Source: an uncultured Bacteroidales bacterium
GTDB lineage: Bacteria > Bacteroidota > Bacteroidia > Bacteroidales > Muribaculaceae
Assembly (NCBI GenBank): GCA_947072905.1
Contig: CAMTKF010000012.1
Span: forward strand, 1-51,558
Length of the DNA: 51,558 bases
Direction: 5' to 3'
Numbering within the stretch: the stretch's first letter is position 1; each line of letters opens with the position of its first letter. Under the pieces are notes generated by a model. The model was not told where the DNA came from and did not search any database. It saw only the letters and a list, made by a program, of their open reading frames with translations. This document shows positions 8,953-18,059 of this stretch, piece after piece. A program made the position numbers and the translations under genes.

Positions 8953-10413
8953 TTAAGCCTTGAGGTCGGCTACTTTTTCGAGAGTGCGGGTGAGCTGTCC
9001 CCAGAAGCGTTCAACTGCGGGGATGTGCATGCGCTCGTTGGGCGAGTGTACGTCCTTGAGTGTGGGTCCAAACGAAACCATGTCGAGGTGAGGCAGTTTT
9101 TCTTTGAACAGACCGCATTCGAGTCCGGCGTGAATGGCCTTGATGGCGGGTTTGATGCCGTAGAGTTCTTCGTAGGCGTCGCTGGCAAGGTGCATGATTG
9201 TAGAGTTGAGGTTGGGCTTCCAGCCGGGATATCCGTCGCCGTGGCTTACCTTGGCACCTGCAAGTTCAAATACAGCTTCAACCTGGTGGGCGATGTCCCA
9301 CTTGCGGCTTTCTACCGACGAACGCTGCGAGGTTGTTACCAGGATGGTGTTATCGGGCTGCATCTTTACAGAAGCGAGGTTGGTTGAGGTTTCAACGAGG
9401 CCTTCGATGTCGCGGCTCATTGATACAACTCCGTGAGGAGCGCAGTAGAGAGCACCAATCAGGTGATGTGCTGTGGTGGTGTCGATGCAGAAGTCGGGAC
9501 GTTCAACCGATTCGATATGCAGTTCGAGGGTGGGTTCGATACCTTCGTATTCGCCCTTGATGTCGGCTACATAGTTGTTGAAAGCCACTACAATATCTTC
9601 TTTCTTTGAGGTATGCACGCCGAATACTGCGTGTGCAGCGCGGGGAATGGCATTGCGCAGGTTACCGCCCGAGATTTCTACCAGCGAGAGCTCGTGCTTC
9701 TTTGTCATGAGCCACAGGAAGCGGGCCAGAAGTTTGTTGGCGTTGGCGCGTCCGAGATGAATGTCGCCGCCCGAGTGTCCGCCCAGACCCTTTTCGATGT
9801 CAAACTTGAAGTAGTGGAAGTCGGTGGGAGCCATAGAGCGTTCGTAGTGGAATGTGCAGGTGGTGTCAACGCCGCCGGCGCAACCTACGAAAATCTCGGC
9901 ATCGTCTTCAGAGTCGAGGTTGAGCAGCATCTGTCCGCTGATCATGCCGTCGCCGAGGTTGTTGGCGCCGGTAAGGCCGGTTTCTTCGTCAACGGTGAAG
10001 AGGCATTCGATGGGGCCGTGAACGAGGTCCTTGTCAACGAGCACAGCCAGCGCGGCGGCCATACCTATGCCGTTGTCGGCGCCGAGAGTGGTGCCGTTGG
10101 CGCGGAGCCATTCGCCGTCTACGATAGTTTCGATGGCTTGGTTCTCGAAGTCGAAGTCCTTATTGTTTGATTCGCACACCATGTCCATGTGTGCTTGCAG
10201 AATTACGGTGGGAGCGCCTTCTTTGCCGGCTGTGGCGGGCTTGGTCATCACGACATTGCCTACAGCATCGGTCTTGGCAAAAATTCCGTGTTCAGCTGCG
10301 AAATCGAGGAGGAACTTACGGATTTTTTCTTCCTTTTTAGAAGGACGGGGCACCTGGGTAATCCGGTCGAAAATACCAAAAATGAGTGCCGGTTTGAGGT
10401 CTTTGATTGTCAT
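8953..10413 (-). CDS. pepD: aminoacyl-histidine dipeptidase (M20C family)
   Basis: This 486-residue cytosolic metallopeptidase hydrolyses Xaa-His and other dipeptides. The di-zinc site motifs of the M20 family are visible in order: QAHMDMV, LGADNGIG, VDEETGL, NLDSED, HAGLECGLF and DVHSPNERM. The start at 10413 (MTIKDLKPAL) is preferred over an upstream in-frame ATG at 10464, since it fits the family's N-terminus and usual length. A putative minus-strand promoter box is at 10509. The gene is monocistronic and ends in a strong terminator. Confidence 0.95.
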   Translation of the reverse strand: MTIKDLKPALIFGIFDRITQVPRPSKKEEKIRKFLLDFAAEHGIFAKTDAVGNVVMTKPATAGKEGAPTVILQAHMDMVCESNNKDFDFENQAIETIVDGEWLRANGTTLGADNGIGMAAALAVLVDKDLVHGPIECLFTVDEETGLTGANNLGDGMISGQMLLNLDSEDDAEIFVGCAGGVDTTCTFHYERSMAPTDFHYFKFDIEKGLGGHSGGDIHLGRANANKLLARFLWLMTKKHELSLVEISGGNLRNAIPRAAHAVFGVHTSKKEDIVVAFNNYVADIKGEYEGIEPTLELHIESVERPDFCIDTTTAHHLIGALYCAPHGVVSMSRDIEGLVETSTNLASVKMQPDNTILVTTSQRSSVESRKWDIAHQVEAVFELAGAKVSHGDGYPGWKPNLNSTIMHLASDAYEELYGIKPAIKAIHAGLECGLFKEKLPHLDMVSFGPTLKDVHSPNERMHIPAVERFWGQLTRTLEKVADLKA

Positions 10414-10508
10414 AGTATCAATTGGTTTTATGGTCGATTGTGCTGTGAAAACGGCGCATATCAACGTATATATAACGCTTTAATGTTAAAATTGTTTATT
10501 TTCGACCC

Positions 10509-10516
10509 CTAAGTTA
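10509..10516 (-). promoter_or_regulatory. weak -7-like box for pepD
   Basis: The minus strand reads TAACTTAG, one mismatch from TAnnTTTG, about 95 bp upstream of the chosen pepD start. Confidence 0.4.
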
Positions 10517-10560
10517 CAAAATAAATTCGATAAAATGCAAAAAAATCGGCCAAGCTTTCT

Positions 10561-10568
10561 TATATTTG
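10561..10568 (+). promoter_or_regulatory. -7 promoter box for the small membrane protein and OmpH-like gene
   Basis: TATATTTG matches TAnnTTTG and lies 23 bp before the ATG at 10592. Confidence 0.7.
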
Positions 10569-10591
10569 CATTGTAAAAATCAGTAAGCCTC

Positions 10592-10807
10592 ATGAAATTG
10601 ATAATTTTGGCTGTAATACTGCTGTTTTTGGCAGTTGTGATGCTTGGCATAAAGGTGCTGTTTGTGAAGGGGGCAAAATTCCCTTCGGGCCATATCAACG
10701 ATTCAGAGGCAATGCGTAGCCGCGGTATTGGCTGCGCTGCTCATTCTAATAAAGAAAGAAATATAAATATTAATAATTTAAGGAGAAATCCAGAAATTAA
10801 CTCATGA
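10592..10807 (+). CDS. small single-span membrane protein
   Basis: The 71-residue product has one strongly hydrophobic N-terminal segment (residues 2-24, MKLIILAVILLFLAVV). A short hydrophilic tail follows, containing KFPSGHINDSEAMRSRGIGCAAHSN. Similar short membrane proteins with an FPSGH...RGIxCA tail occur in Bacteroidales, but I know of no function. It has its own promoter box. The last 18 or so residues are Asn- and Arg-rich, and the TGA overlaps the next gene's ATG in an ATGA arrangement, suggesting translational coupling. That C-terminal tail may be a recent extension into leader sequence. Confidence 0.7.
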   Translation: MKLIILAVILLFLAVVMLGIKVLFVKGAKFPSGHINDSEAMRSRGIGCAAHSNKERNININNLRRNPEINS

Positions 10808-11394
10808 AAAAACTTACCCTCGCCGTTGGAGTTTTGCTCGCCGTAGCCGGCGCAAGCTGCTCTGGTTCGGATAAAGCCCCCGTGAAGGCTGCTGTAACAA
10901 GCGACTCTACCACATCTACCTGCAACATTCGTTATATTGATATTGATTCAGTGCTGTCGGCTTATACTCTGGCACAGGAACTCGCTGCCGAGCAGCAGAA
11001 GGAAATGCTGGCCTTTGAAAGCGCTGCACGTCAGAAAGATACTGACCTCAACCGTCAGGCCACCGCTATTGAAAACAAGGCCCGCAGCAATGGTTACCTC
11101 ACCGAAGAATCTTACAAGGCTGATGTTAACAACCTGCAGCAGCGCCAGACCGAGGCCAACAACTGGGCCAACAACCACCAGAACCGTCTCGCACGTCTTG
11201 TGGCCGAGCAGAACCAGCGTCTCAACGATTCACTCCAGAGCTTCCTCAAATCTTACAACAAGGTTTACAACTACGATGCAATCCTCGATAAGAAAGTAGG
11301 CTTCTTCAAACCCGAGCTCGACATCACCGCCGAAGTCATCGAAGGTCTAAACTCGCGCTACACTCCCGCCAAGAAAGAAGAAGAAAAGAAATAA
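10804..11394 (+). CDS. OmpH/Skp-family periplasmic chaperone-like lipoprotein
   Basis: The 196-residue protein has a lipoprotein signal with a likely Cys19 (AGASCSGSD). After it comes the family's N-terminal strand (IRYIDIDSVLSAY). A long Gln/Glu/Asn/Ala-rich coiled-coil hairpin spans about residues 60-140, and a short C-terminal strand region follows. This is the Skp/OmpH layout, in which trimers hold unfolded outer-membrane proteins in the periplasm. Classical Skp is soluble, whereas this one appears lipid-anchored, which is common in Bacteroidetes. Its ATG overlaps the stop of the small membrane protein, so the two form an operon that ends at the terminator at 11431. Confidence 0.85.
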   Translation: MKKLTLAVGVLLAVAGASCSGSDKAPVKAAVTSDSTTSTCNIRYIDIDSVLSAYTLAQELAAEQQKEMLAFESAARQKDTDLNRQATAIENKARSNGYLTEESYKADVNNLQQRQTEANNWANNHQNRLARLVAEQNQRLNDSLQSFLKSYNKVYNYDAILDKKVGFFKPELDITAEVIEGLNSRYTPAKKEEEKK

Positions 11395-11430
11395 TACGCA
11401 CGACGGTTAACCGTCAATTGCTAAAATACC

Positions 11431-11488
11431 ATGACAACCACAACCGGCGTCGCTTGATTGACGGCTGATGTGGTTGTCATTTTTTTTT
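11431..11488 (+). terminator. intrinsic terminator
   Basis: ATGACAACCACA (11431-11442) pairs with TGTGGTTGTCAT (11469-11480), with further pairing inside (GGCGTC/GACGGC), followed by eight T at 11481-11488. Confidence 0.88.
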
Positions 11489-11490
11489 AG

Positions 11491-11694
11491 AGTGTGTTTG
11501 AATTTAACTCGTATTAAGCTTGAGAGTCAATTACGAGAGATTTTTTCAGCGTGAAGAAGGAGCGTAGCGAGCTACGTGAATGATGAACGATGGAAAAAGC
11601 ACCGTAATTGGCCTCAAGATTAATGCGAAACATATCCTTATAATTTTCAATTCCTCAATATAATCATTTTTTGTGTGTTAAATCCAAACACACT
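11491..11694. repeat. nested palindromic intergenic element B (about 204 bp)
   Basis: The outer arms AGTGTGTTTGAATTTAAC (11491-11508) and GTTAAATCCAAACACACT (11677-11694) match at 17 of 18 positions. Middle arms lie at about 11509-11535 and 11602-11627, with a CTTGAG/CTCAAG core and ending in CAATTACG/CGTAATTG. The apex is GGAG followed by CGTAG, loop CGAG, CTACG (11559-11576). The right end, GTGTGTTAAATCCAAACACAC, can also form its own local hairpin. The element fills the gap between the OmpH-like terminator and the transporter, and ends 10 bp before that gene's ATG. Confidence 0.8.
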
Positions 11695-11704
11695 GTTAGG
11701 AACT

Positions 11705-12661
11705 ATGAAAGCTGTACAATTCGTTAAAGACTGGGCGCTGATAATAGCAATCCTTACCGGAGTACTGGGCTATTTCGCCTATGTAAACATACCCTTTTTG
11801 AATCCAACACATGCGTTTGTCAACACAGCTGTCAATATACTGCAACCGCTGCTTATCTTCTGCATGCTGTTCATGACCTTTTGCCGCATCAATCCCACCC
11901 ACTTGCGCCTGAGCCCGTGGCACGGGTGGCTGCTGCTCATACAGGGCGGACTGTTTGTAGCCCTCGGCCTTGTGCTGGTTGTCAGGCCTACGTTTGCAGC
12001 GAGGATAGAGGTGGAGGGCGCCATGCTGTGTCTGCTCTGTCCCACCGCCACGGCTGCGGCTGTGATAACCAAGAAACTCGGCGGCAAGGTGGCTGCCATA
12101 ACCTCCTACACCATACTTATAAATCTGCTTGTGGCAGTGCTGGTGCCCGCCATGGCTCCGCTGGTACATCCCAATGCCGAGCTTGGATTTCTGTCGTCCT
12201 CGGCCATCATCCTTGCCAAGGTATTTCCCTTGCTTCTGCTGCCGCTGATAGCTGCGCTGCTCATACGTTATATGTCGCCCAAACTTCATTTTTTCTTCAG
12301 CCACTATTCCGGCATTTCATTTTACCTGTGGGCGGTTGCCTTGACCCTTGCCATAGCGGTGACCACACGCAGCATAGTTCACAGCAATGTACCGGCGTCT
12401 ACTCTGTGGTGGCTCGTAGTCATATCGCTGGTGTGCTGTATATTCCAGTTCTGGCTCGGACGCAAGATAGGCGAACGCTATGGAGATAAGGTAACAGCCG
12501 GCCAGGCTCTTGGACAGAAAAATACAGTGATGGCAATATGGATGGGCTACACATTCTTCAGCCCGGTTACCTCAATGGTAGGCGGCTTTTACAGCATCTG
12601 GCACAATGTATTCAACTCGTATCAGCTCTACAGGCACAAACGCCTTGAAAAGAAAAGTTGA
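11705..12661 (+). CDS. BASS-type (bile acid:sodium symporter-like) transporter
   Basis: This 318-residue inner-membrane protein has about nine to ten hydrophobic segments. It carries motifs resembling the bile acid:sodium symporter superfamily: PLLIFCMLFMTF, LCPTATAAAVITKKLGG on the first half, and GQALGQKNTVMAIWMGYTFF with SMVGGFYSIWHN near the end. Members move organic acids or other small anions with sodium; the substrate here is unknown. The start is taken as the ATG at 11705. A GTG 30 bp upstream lies inside the palindromic element and adds a poor N-terminus. Translation begins just after the element's right arm. A terminator shared with rpsA follows. Confidence 0.75.
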   Translation: MKAVQFVKDWALIIAILTGVLGYFAYVNIPFLNPTHAFVNTAVNILQPLLIFCMLFMTFCRINPTHLRLSPWHGWLLLIQGGLFVALGLVLVVRPTFAARIEVEGAMLCLLCPTATAAAVITKKLGGKVAAITSYTILINLLVAVLVPAMAPLVHPNAELGFLSSSAIILAKVFPLLLLPLIAALLIRYMSPKLHFFFSHYSGISFYLWAVALTLAIAVTTRSIVHSNVPASTLWWLVVISLVCCIFQFWLGRKIGERYGDKVTAGQALGQKNTVMAIWMGYTFFSPVTSMVGGFYSIWHNVFNSYQLYRHKRLEKKS

Positions 12662-12679
12662 GAATTGATTATACAATAA

Positions 12680-12718
12680 AAAAATACCCGTGCAATCATT
12701 GACTGCACGGGTATTTTT
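12680..12718. terminator. bidirectional terminator between the transporter and rpsA
   Basis: A perfect 15-bp stem (12680-12694 with 12704-12718, core ATACCCGTGCA) has A-tract and T-tract ends. It can serve both convergent genes. Confidence 0.88.
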
Positions 12719-12741
12719 ATGATTTATATAATCGTGTAAGA

Positions 12742-14532
12742 TTATTTGCCTGCGAGTTTGTCGCGGAGAGCGGCAAGAGCTTCGAGGTCGCCGAGAGTTG
12801 TCTTCTCGATAGCGGGAGCAGCAACGGGAGCTTCTTCAGCCTTGCGGGGAGCACGCTTGTTGCTCTTGCGTTCGGTAGCTGCGGCAGCCTTTTCAGCGCG
12901 AACTTCGTCTTCGAATGTGCGGCTGTGAGAAAGGATGATGCGCTTGGCGTCCTTGTTGAATTCGATAACCTTGAAGTTGAGCTTTTCGTCAACCTTGGCG
13001 GTTGTGCCGTCTTCCTTGGTGAGGTGCTTGGGAGTTGCGAAGCCTTCAACACCGTAGGGGAGAGCAACAACAGCGCCCTTTTCGAGCATTTCGATGATAG
13101 TACCTTCGTGGATTGAACCAACGGTGAAGATGGTTTCAAATACATCCCAGGGGTTTTCTTCGAGCTGCTTGTGGCCGAGGCTCAGACGACGGTTGTCCTT
13201 GTCGATAGCGAGAACTTCAACTTCGATGTCGTTGCCAACCTGAGTGAATTCGCTGGGGTGCTTGATCTTCTTGGTCCAAGAAAGGTCAGAGATGTGGATG
13301 AGACCGTCAACGCCTTCTTCAATTTCAACGAATACGCCGAAGTTGGTGAAGTTGCGTACGCGGGCTGTGTGACGAGAGCCAACGGGGTACTTTTCTTCGA
13401 TATTTTCCCAAGGATCGTTCTTGAGCTGCTTGATACCGAGGCTCATCTTGCGGTCTTCGCGGTCGAGGGTGAGGATAACGGCTTCTACTTCGTCGCCTAC
13501 CTTCATGAAGTCCTGAGCTGAGCGGAGGTGCTGGCTCCAAGACATTTCGCTTACGTGGATGAGACCTTCTACGCCGGGAGCGATTTCGAGGAATGCGCCG
13601 TAGTCTGCCATAACGACAACTTTACCCTTGACGTGGTCGCCAACCTTGAGGTTGGGATCAAGAGCATCCCATGGATGGGGCTGGAGCTGCTTGAGACCGA
13701 GGGCGATGCGCTTCTTTTCGTCGTCGAAGTCGAGGATAACCACGTTGAGCTTCTGGTCGAGTTCAACAACTTCGCTGGGCTTGGTAACACGGCCCCAAGA
13801 GAGGTCGGTGATGTGGATAAGACCGTCAACACCGCCGAGGTCGATGAATACACCGTAAGAAGTGATGTTCTTGACAGTACCTTCGAGAACCTGACCCTTT
13901 TCGAGCTTGGCGATGATTTCGCGCTTCTGCTGTTCGAGTTCGGCTTCGATGAGAGCCTTGTGAGAAATAACAACGTTCTTGAATTCTTCGTTGATCTTGA
14001 CAACTTTGAATTCCATTGTCTTGCCTACATAAACATCGTAGTCGCGGATGGGCTTAACATCAATCTGCGAACCGGGTAGGAACGCTTCGATGCCGAATAC
14101 ATCCACAATCATGCCGCCTTTGGTGCGGCACTTGATGAAGCCTTTGATGATTTCATCGTTGGCGAGGGCTGCGTTGATGCGATCCCATGAGCGGGCTGCG
14201 CGAGCTTTCTTGTGCGACAAAATCAGCTGGCCTTTTTTGTCTTCCTGGTTTTCGATGAACACTTCTACCACGTCGCCGATCTTGATGTCGGGGTTGTAAC
14301 GGAATTCGCTCATCGGGATGATGCCATCGCTCTTATAACCGATGTTAACCACTGCTTCGCGCTTGTTGAGTGCGATGATGGTACCTTCGATTACGTCTTT
14401 GTCCTTAACTGTGTTAAGCGATTCATCATAAGTGCGGGTGAGCTCTTCACGAGATTTTTCACCTGCGGTTTCGCCGTTTTCGTAGGCTTCCCAATCGAAG
14501 TCTGCGATGGCGGTTTTGGTTTCTTCTGCCAT
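12742..14532 (-). CDS. rpsA: 30S ribosomal protein S1
   Basis: The 596-residue protein contains six S1 RNA-binding repeats, recognisable from glycine-rich strand motifs such as GTVKNITSYGVFIDLGGVDG, GKVVVMADYGAFLEIAPGVEG and ARVRNFTNFGVFVEIEEGVDG. S1 binds mRNA at the 30S subunit. In Bacteroidetes, which rarely use Shine-Dalgarno pairing, it is thought to help recruit A/U-rich leaders. The N-terminal extension (about 40 residues) and the basic Ala-rich C-terminus are typical of the phylum. A promoter box at 14618 gives a leader of about 80 nt. The long reading frames on the opposite strand are codon-bias shadows. Confidence 0.96.
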   Translation of the reverse strand: MAEETKTAIADFDWEAYENGETAGEKSREELTRTYDESLNTVKDKDVIEGTIIALNKREAVVNIGYKSDGIIPMSEFRYNPDIKIGDVVEVFIENQEDKKGQLILSHKKARAARSWDRINAALANDEIIKGFIKCRTKGGMIVDVFGIEAFLPGSQIDVKPIRDYDVYVGKTMEFKVVKINEEFKNVVISHKALIEAELEQQKREIIAKLEKGQVLEGTVKNITSYGVFIDLGGVDGLIHITDLSWGRVTKPSEVVELDQKLNVVILDFDDEKKRIALGLKQLQPHPWDALDPNLKVGDHVKGKVVVMADYGAFLEIAPGVEGLIHVSEMSWSQHLRSAQDFMKVGDEVEAVILTLDREDRKMSLGIKQLKNDPWENIEEKYPVGSRHTARVRNFTNFGVFVEIEEGVDGLIHISDLSWTKKIKHPSEFTQVGNDIEVEVLAIDKDNRRLSLGHKQLEENPWDVFETIFTVGSIHEGTIIEMLEKGAVVALPYGVEGFATPKHLTKEDGTTAKVDEKLNFKVIEFNKDAKRIILSHSRTFEDEVRAEKAAAATERKSNKRAPRKAEEAPVAAPAIEKTTLGDLEALAALRDKLAGK

Positions 14533-14617
14533 TTAAAAAGTTAATAAATAATGTTAATTAATCGCGGCGCGACACACTCGCAGCCGCACATCTGTGGTTA
14601 AGCCACAAAATGCACTG

Positions 14618-14625
14618 CAAAGTTA
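14618..14625 (-). promoter_or_regulatory. -7 promoter box for rpsA
   Basis: The minus strand reads TAACTTTG. The leader of about 80 nt holds a small hairpin (TGTGG and CCACA around 14593-14607). Whether S1 autoregulates here cannot be seen. Confidence 0.75.
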
Positions 14626-14696
14626 CAACATTTTTGGTTGATTTGCAAGTGATTTGCGTCGGTATGACAGTTGAAATCCGCTGAATTTTAATGCAA

Positions 14697-15908
14697 TTAT
14701 TGCAACATAGGCGCTATGCGGGCCAGGGTGGAGATAAATGTGTCGACTTCTTCGGTGGTATTGTACACCGCAAACGAGGCGCGCACGGTGCCTTCTATGC
14801 CCAGCGATTCCATCAGCGGCTGGGCGCAGTGGTGGCCTGTGCGCACGGCTATGCCCATCTTGTCGAGCAGCATGCCGGTGTCGTAGTGGTGGGCATGGCC
14901 TATGAGGAATGATATCACGGCGCATTTGCCGGGTGCTGTGCCGTAGATTTTCAGGCCGGGAATTTCGAGCAGCCGCGGGGTGGCGTATTCGAGCAGCGCG
15001 TGCTCGTGGGCGGCGATGTTCTCGATGCCTGTGCGGTCCATGTACTCTACAGCCGAGGTGAATGCGGCCGCGTCAACGTAGTCGGGGGTGCCGGCCTCGA
15101 ATTTATAGGGGAGGTCGGCCCATGTGGTACCCGAGAAGCTCACATGGCCTATCATCTCGCCGCCGCCCTGATACGGAGGCATTTTCTCCAACAGTTCGCG
15201 GCGGCCGTAAAGTATGCCTATGCCGGTGGGGCCGTACATCTTGTGTGATGAGAAGGCATAGAAGTCGCATCCCAATTGCTGAACATCGACTTTGATATGA
15301 GGAACGCCCTGCGCTCCGTCAACGCAGATCACACAGCCGTGCTCGTGGGCGATTCGCGACATTTCGGCAATCGGATTCACGGTGCCGAGCACGTTTGAGG
15401 CGTGGCATACCGATACCAACTTGGTGCGCCGGGTGAACAGCGAGCGGTATACATCAAGGTCGAGCGAGCCGTCGGGAGTAATGGGCACCACCTTGATTTT
15501 TATGCGTTTGCGCTGTTGCAGCAATTGCCAGGGGACAATGTTGGAGTGGTGCTCCATTACGGTGAGTATAATCTCATCATCGTCCTGAAGCAAACGTCCG
15601 TAGCTTGAGGCCACCAGGTTGATAGCCTCGGTGGTGCCGCGGGTGAATATAATCTCGTCGGTAGACGGCGCGTTGATGAAGCGGCATGCAGTGCGTCGTC
15701 CGAGTTCCATTGCATCGGTGGCCTCCTGCGACAGGCAATGCACACCTCTGTGTACGTTGGCTTTGTGGTTGAAGTAGGCCTTTTCGATAGCCTCCACCAC
15801 ACTGCGCGGAGTCTGCGATGTGGCGGCGTTATCGAGATATATGAGCCTGCGGCCGTAAACCTCGCGCTCAAGTATTGGAAAGTCTTTGCGTATGGAGTCT
15901 ATATTCAT
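14697..15908 (-). CDS. sufS: SufS-type cysteine desulfurase
   Basis: This group II cysteine desulfurase (403 residues) removes sulfur from cysteine as a persulfide for iron-sulfur cluster assembly. The PLP-binding lysine is K223 in SSHKMYGPTG, and the catalytic cysteine is C361 in RTGHHCAQP. The DNAATSQTP motif near residue 26 is the usual N-terminal signature. It is the last gene of cvpA-sufB-sufC-sufD-sufS, beginning 6 bp after sufD ends. No SufE or SufU partner is in the window. No clear terminator is seen between its stop and the rpsA promoter. Confidence 0.95.
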   Translation of the reverse strand: MNIDSIRKDFPILEREVYGRRLIYLDNAATSQTPRSVVEAIEKAYFNHKANVHRGVHCLSQEATDAMELGRRTACRFINAPSTDEIIFTRGTTEAINLVASSYGRLLQDDDEIILTVMEHHSNIVPWQLLQQRKRIKIKVVPITPDGSLDLDVYRSLFTRRTKLVSVCHASNVLGTVNPIAEMSRIAHEHGCVICVDGAQGVPHIKVDVQQLGCDFYAFSSHKMYGPTGIGILYGRRELLEKMPPYQGGGEMIGHVSFSGTTWADLPYKFEAGTPDYVDAAAFTSAVEYMDRTGIENIAAHEHALLEYATPRLLEIPGLKIYGTAPGKCAVISFLIGHAHHYDTGMLLDKMGIAVRTGHHCAQPLMESLGIEGTVRASFAVYNTTEEVDTFISTLARIAPMLQ

Positions 15909-15914
15909 TTTTAC

Positions 15915-17255
15915 TTATTTTTCTAAGGCCGCGCAGCTTTGGCAGGTGGATTCGCTACCACGCAGGCGCTTGTCGACAAGGCAGCGCAGGCGTTCGCGCA
16001 GGGCTTCGTGTTCTATGCCTTCGAGCACATCGTTCATGAAGGCGTTTATCAGCATCATGCGTGCCTCGGCCTCGGGGATGCCGCGCGAGCGCATGTAGAA
16101 CAATGCTTTCTCGTCGAGCTGACCGGTAGCCGAGCCGTGAGCGGCCTTCACTTCATCGCAGTAGATAATGAGCTGGGGCTGGCTGTGCATGCGTGCGTTC
16201 TCCGATGCCAGCAGATTGCGGTTTGACTGATGTGCGTTGGTGTATGCGGCACCTTCTGCCACGGTAACCTTGCCTTCAAACGCTCCTTGCGATGAATCAA
16301 ACAAGGCATATTTGAACAGCTGCTCGCTGGTGCAGTGCGGGTGGTCGTGAGTCAGGAATACTGCGTTGTCTATAATCTGGGCACCTCCGCCTATCACCAT
16401 GCCGCCAAGACGGGTGGTGCACTGCTCGCCGCGGTATACTGGCAGATATTCGTTGCGGGTCATGCCGCCGTTGAGAAACAGCGATACAAGGTTGAGATTT
16501 GAACCGTGGTGCTGAGCCACAGCCGTTACCGATGCACGGCGGGTGCGCGGGGTAGACTCTTCGAGGTCGTATAATTCGAGCGATGCGTTGCGGCCGGTCT
16601 CGGCTTCGATGACCCTGCAGTTAAGATAGTCGAAGTCGTTGACGCGCGGATGGTCGCACAGCAATATGGATGCCTTGGCATCGTCTTCCACCACAATCTT
16701 TATGCGGCGGGCAGCCATCATGGGCGCAGAGGCATTGAAGATAGACAGTACCTGAACGGGCTTCTCGAGCCTTACACCTTTGGCTACACGTATAAATACG
16801 CCGTCCTGAACGAAGAGGTAGTTGAGCGCCACTACCGGATTGCTCACCGGTGCAATGCTGTCCTTGAACAGTTCGGGATAAAGGGTCGCAGCCTTGGCGA
16901 GCGACATTACCTCTACGCCGTCGGGCAAATTGTTTTCGAGGCCCGGAAGTGCCACAAAAGCATCGTTCACCATCAATACCGACATGCGGCTCACGTTGGG
17001 TATGTCGCAGGTGAAGGCTTTCTGCGCATCGGCGGGGAAATGCACGCGCGATATGTTCAGGCCATAGTCGGGCGCAAACATGTCGTTGAGCGATATCATC
17101 TCAAAGCCCTCATCGCCCTTTTCGGGCAACTTTTTCAGTTGCTTCAGAGCCTCCAGCGCGGCCTGCCGACGTGCGTTCAATGCCTCGGGGGCATTGGCGT
17201 CGATTGTAGCCTGTTGGCTTTCAAACAGCTCTATATATTGATTTAAAGCATTCAT
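15915..17255 (-). CDS. sufD: Fe-S cluster assembly protein SufD
   Basis: SufD (446 residues) partners SufB and SufC in the SufBC2D scaffold that builds iron-sulfur clusters. The C-terminal half has the beta-helix repeats of the family and the conserved closing segment HGSATGQLDEKALFYMRSRGIPEAEARMMLINAF. The N-terminal part is the less conserved helical region. It lies 12 bp after sufC and 6 bp before sufS in a tight operon. Confidence 0.94.
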   Translation of the reverse strand: MNALNQYIELFESQQATIDANAPEALNARRQAALEALKQLKKLPEKGDEGFEMISLNDMFAPDYGLNISRVHFPADAQKAFTCDIPNVSRMSVLMVNDAFVALPGLENNLPDGVEVMSLAKAATLYPELFKDSIAPVSNPVVALNYLFVQDGVFIRVAKGVRLEKPVQVLSIFNASAPMMAARRIKIVVEDDAKASILLCDHPRVNDFDYLNCRVIEAETGRNASLELYDLEESTPRTRRASVTAVAQHHGSNLNLVSLFLNGGMTRNEYLPVYRGEQCTTRLGGMVIGGGAQIIDNAVFLTHDHPHCTSEQLFKYALFDSSQGAFEGKVTVAEGAAYTNAHQSNRNLLASENARMHSQPQLIIYCDEVKAAHGSATGQLDEKALFYMRSRGIPEAEARMMLINAFMNDVLEGIEHEALRERLRCLVDKRLRGSESTCQSCAALEK

Positions 17256-17267
17256 TACGGGCTTTTG

Positions 17268-18035
17268 TTATTGGTTGTCAACCTGTTCTTTAATCCAGTC
17301 GTATCCTTTTTCTTCAAGCTCAAGGGCGAGTTCGGGGCCACCTGAGTGTACAATGCGACCTTTATAGAGGATATGGACGAAGTCGGGTTTGATGTAGTCG
17401 AGCAGGCGCTGGTAGTGGGTTATCACGATGGTGGCGTTGCGGTCGGTCTTGAGCTTGTTAACACCCGATGCCACAATGCGCAGGGCGTCAATGTCAAGGC
17501 CCGAGTCGGTTTCGTCGAGAATCGACAGACGGGGTTCGAGCACGGCCATCTGGAATATCTCATTTCTTTTTTTCTCACCGCCCGAGAAGCCTTCGTTCAC
17601 CGAGCGCGAGGCCAGTTTGTTGTCGAGTTCGACTATGGCGCGTTTTTGGCGCATCAGTTTCAGGAAGTCGCCGGCGCTCAGGGGCTGTTCGTCAAAATAC
17701 TTGCGCTTGGCATTTATGGCCGCACGCATGAAGTTGACCATTGACACCCCCGGAATTTCAACCGGATATTGGAAAGACAGGAACAGACCCTCGTGGCTGC
17801 GGTCTTCGGGTGAGAGCGAGAGCAGGTCAAGGCCGTGGAAGTCGGCCGAACCGCGGGTGACGGTATAGTGAGGATTTCCGGCCAATACGCCCGAAAGTGT
17901 ACTTTTGCCTGAGCCGTTGGGGCCCATTATGGCATGCACCTCACCGGGGCGTATGGTGAGGTTGATGCCGCGTAATATTTCTTTTCCTTCGATGCCCGCG
18001 TGGAGGTCGTCGACTTTAAGCAGTATTTCGTCCAT
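17268..18035 (-). CDS. sufC: Fe-S cluster assembly ATPase SufC
   Basis: SufC (255 residues) is the ABC-type ATPase that drives conformational change in the SufBC2D complex. The Walker A motif GPNGSGKST spans residues 38-46. The signature is FSGGEKKR, and the Walker B region ends LSILDETDSGLD, a SufC-type sequence. There is no membrane segment, as expected for a soluble ATPase. It sits between sufB and sufD. Confidence 0.96.
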   Translation of the reverse strand: MDEILLKVDDLHAGIEGKEILRGINLTIRPGEVHAIMGPNGSGKSTLSGVLAGNPHYTVTRGSADFHGLDLLSLSPEDRSHEGLFLSFQYPVEIPGVSMVNFMRAAINAKRKYFDEQPLSAGDFLKLMRQKRAIVELDNKLASRSVNEGFSGGEKKRNEIFQMAVLEPRLSILDETDSGLDIDALRIVASGVNKLKTDRNATIVITHYQRLLDYIKPDFVHILYKGRIVHSGGPELALELEEKGYDWIKEQVDNQ

Positions 18036-18059
18036 TTTTCAGGTTTGTTTTTTACGATT

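Noticed and set aside
11675-11704. Upstream GTG start for the BASS-type transporter
   Set aside because: It lies inside the palindromic element arm and adds an untypical N-terminus. The ATG at 11705 fits better.
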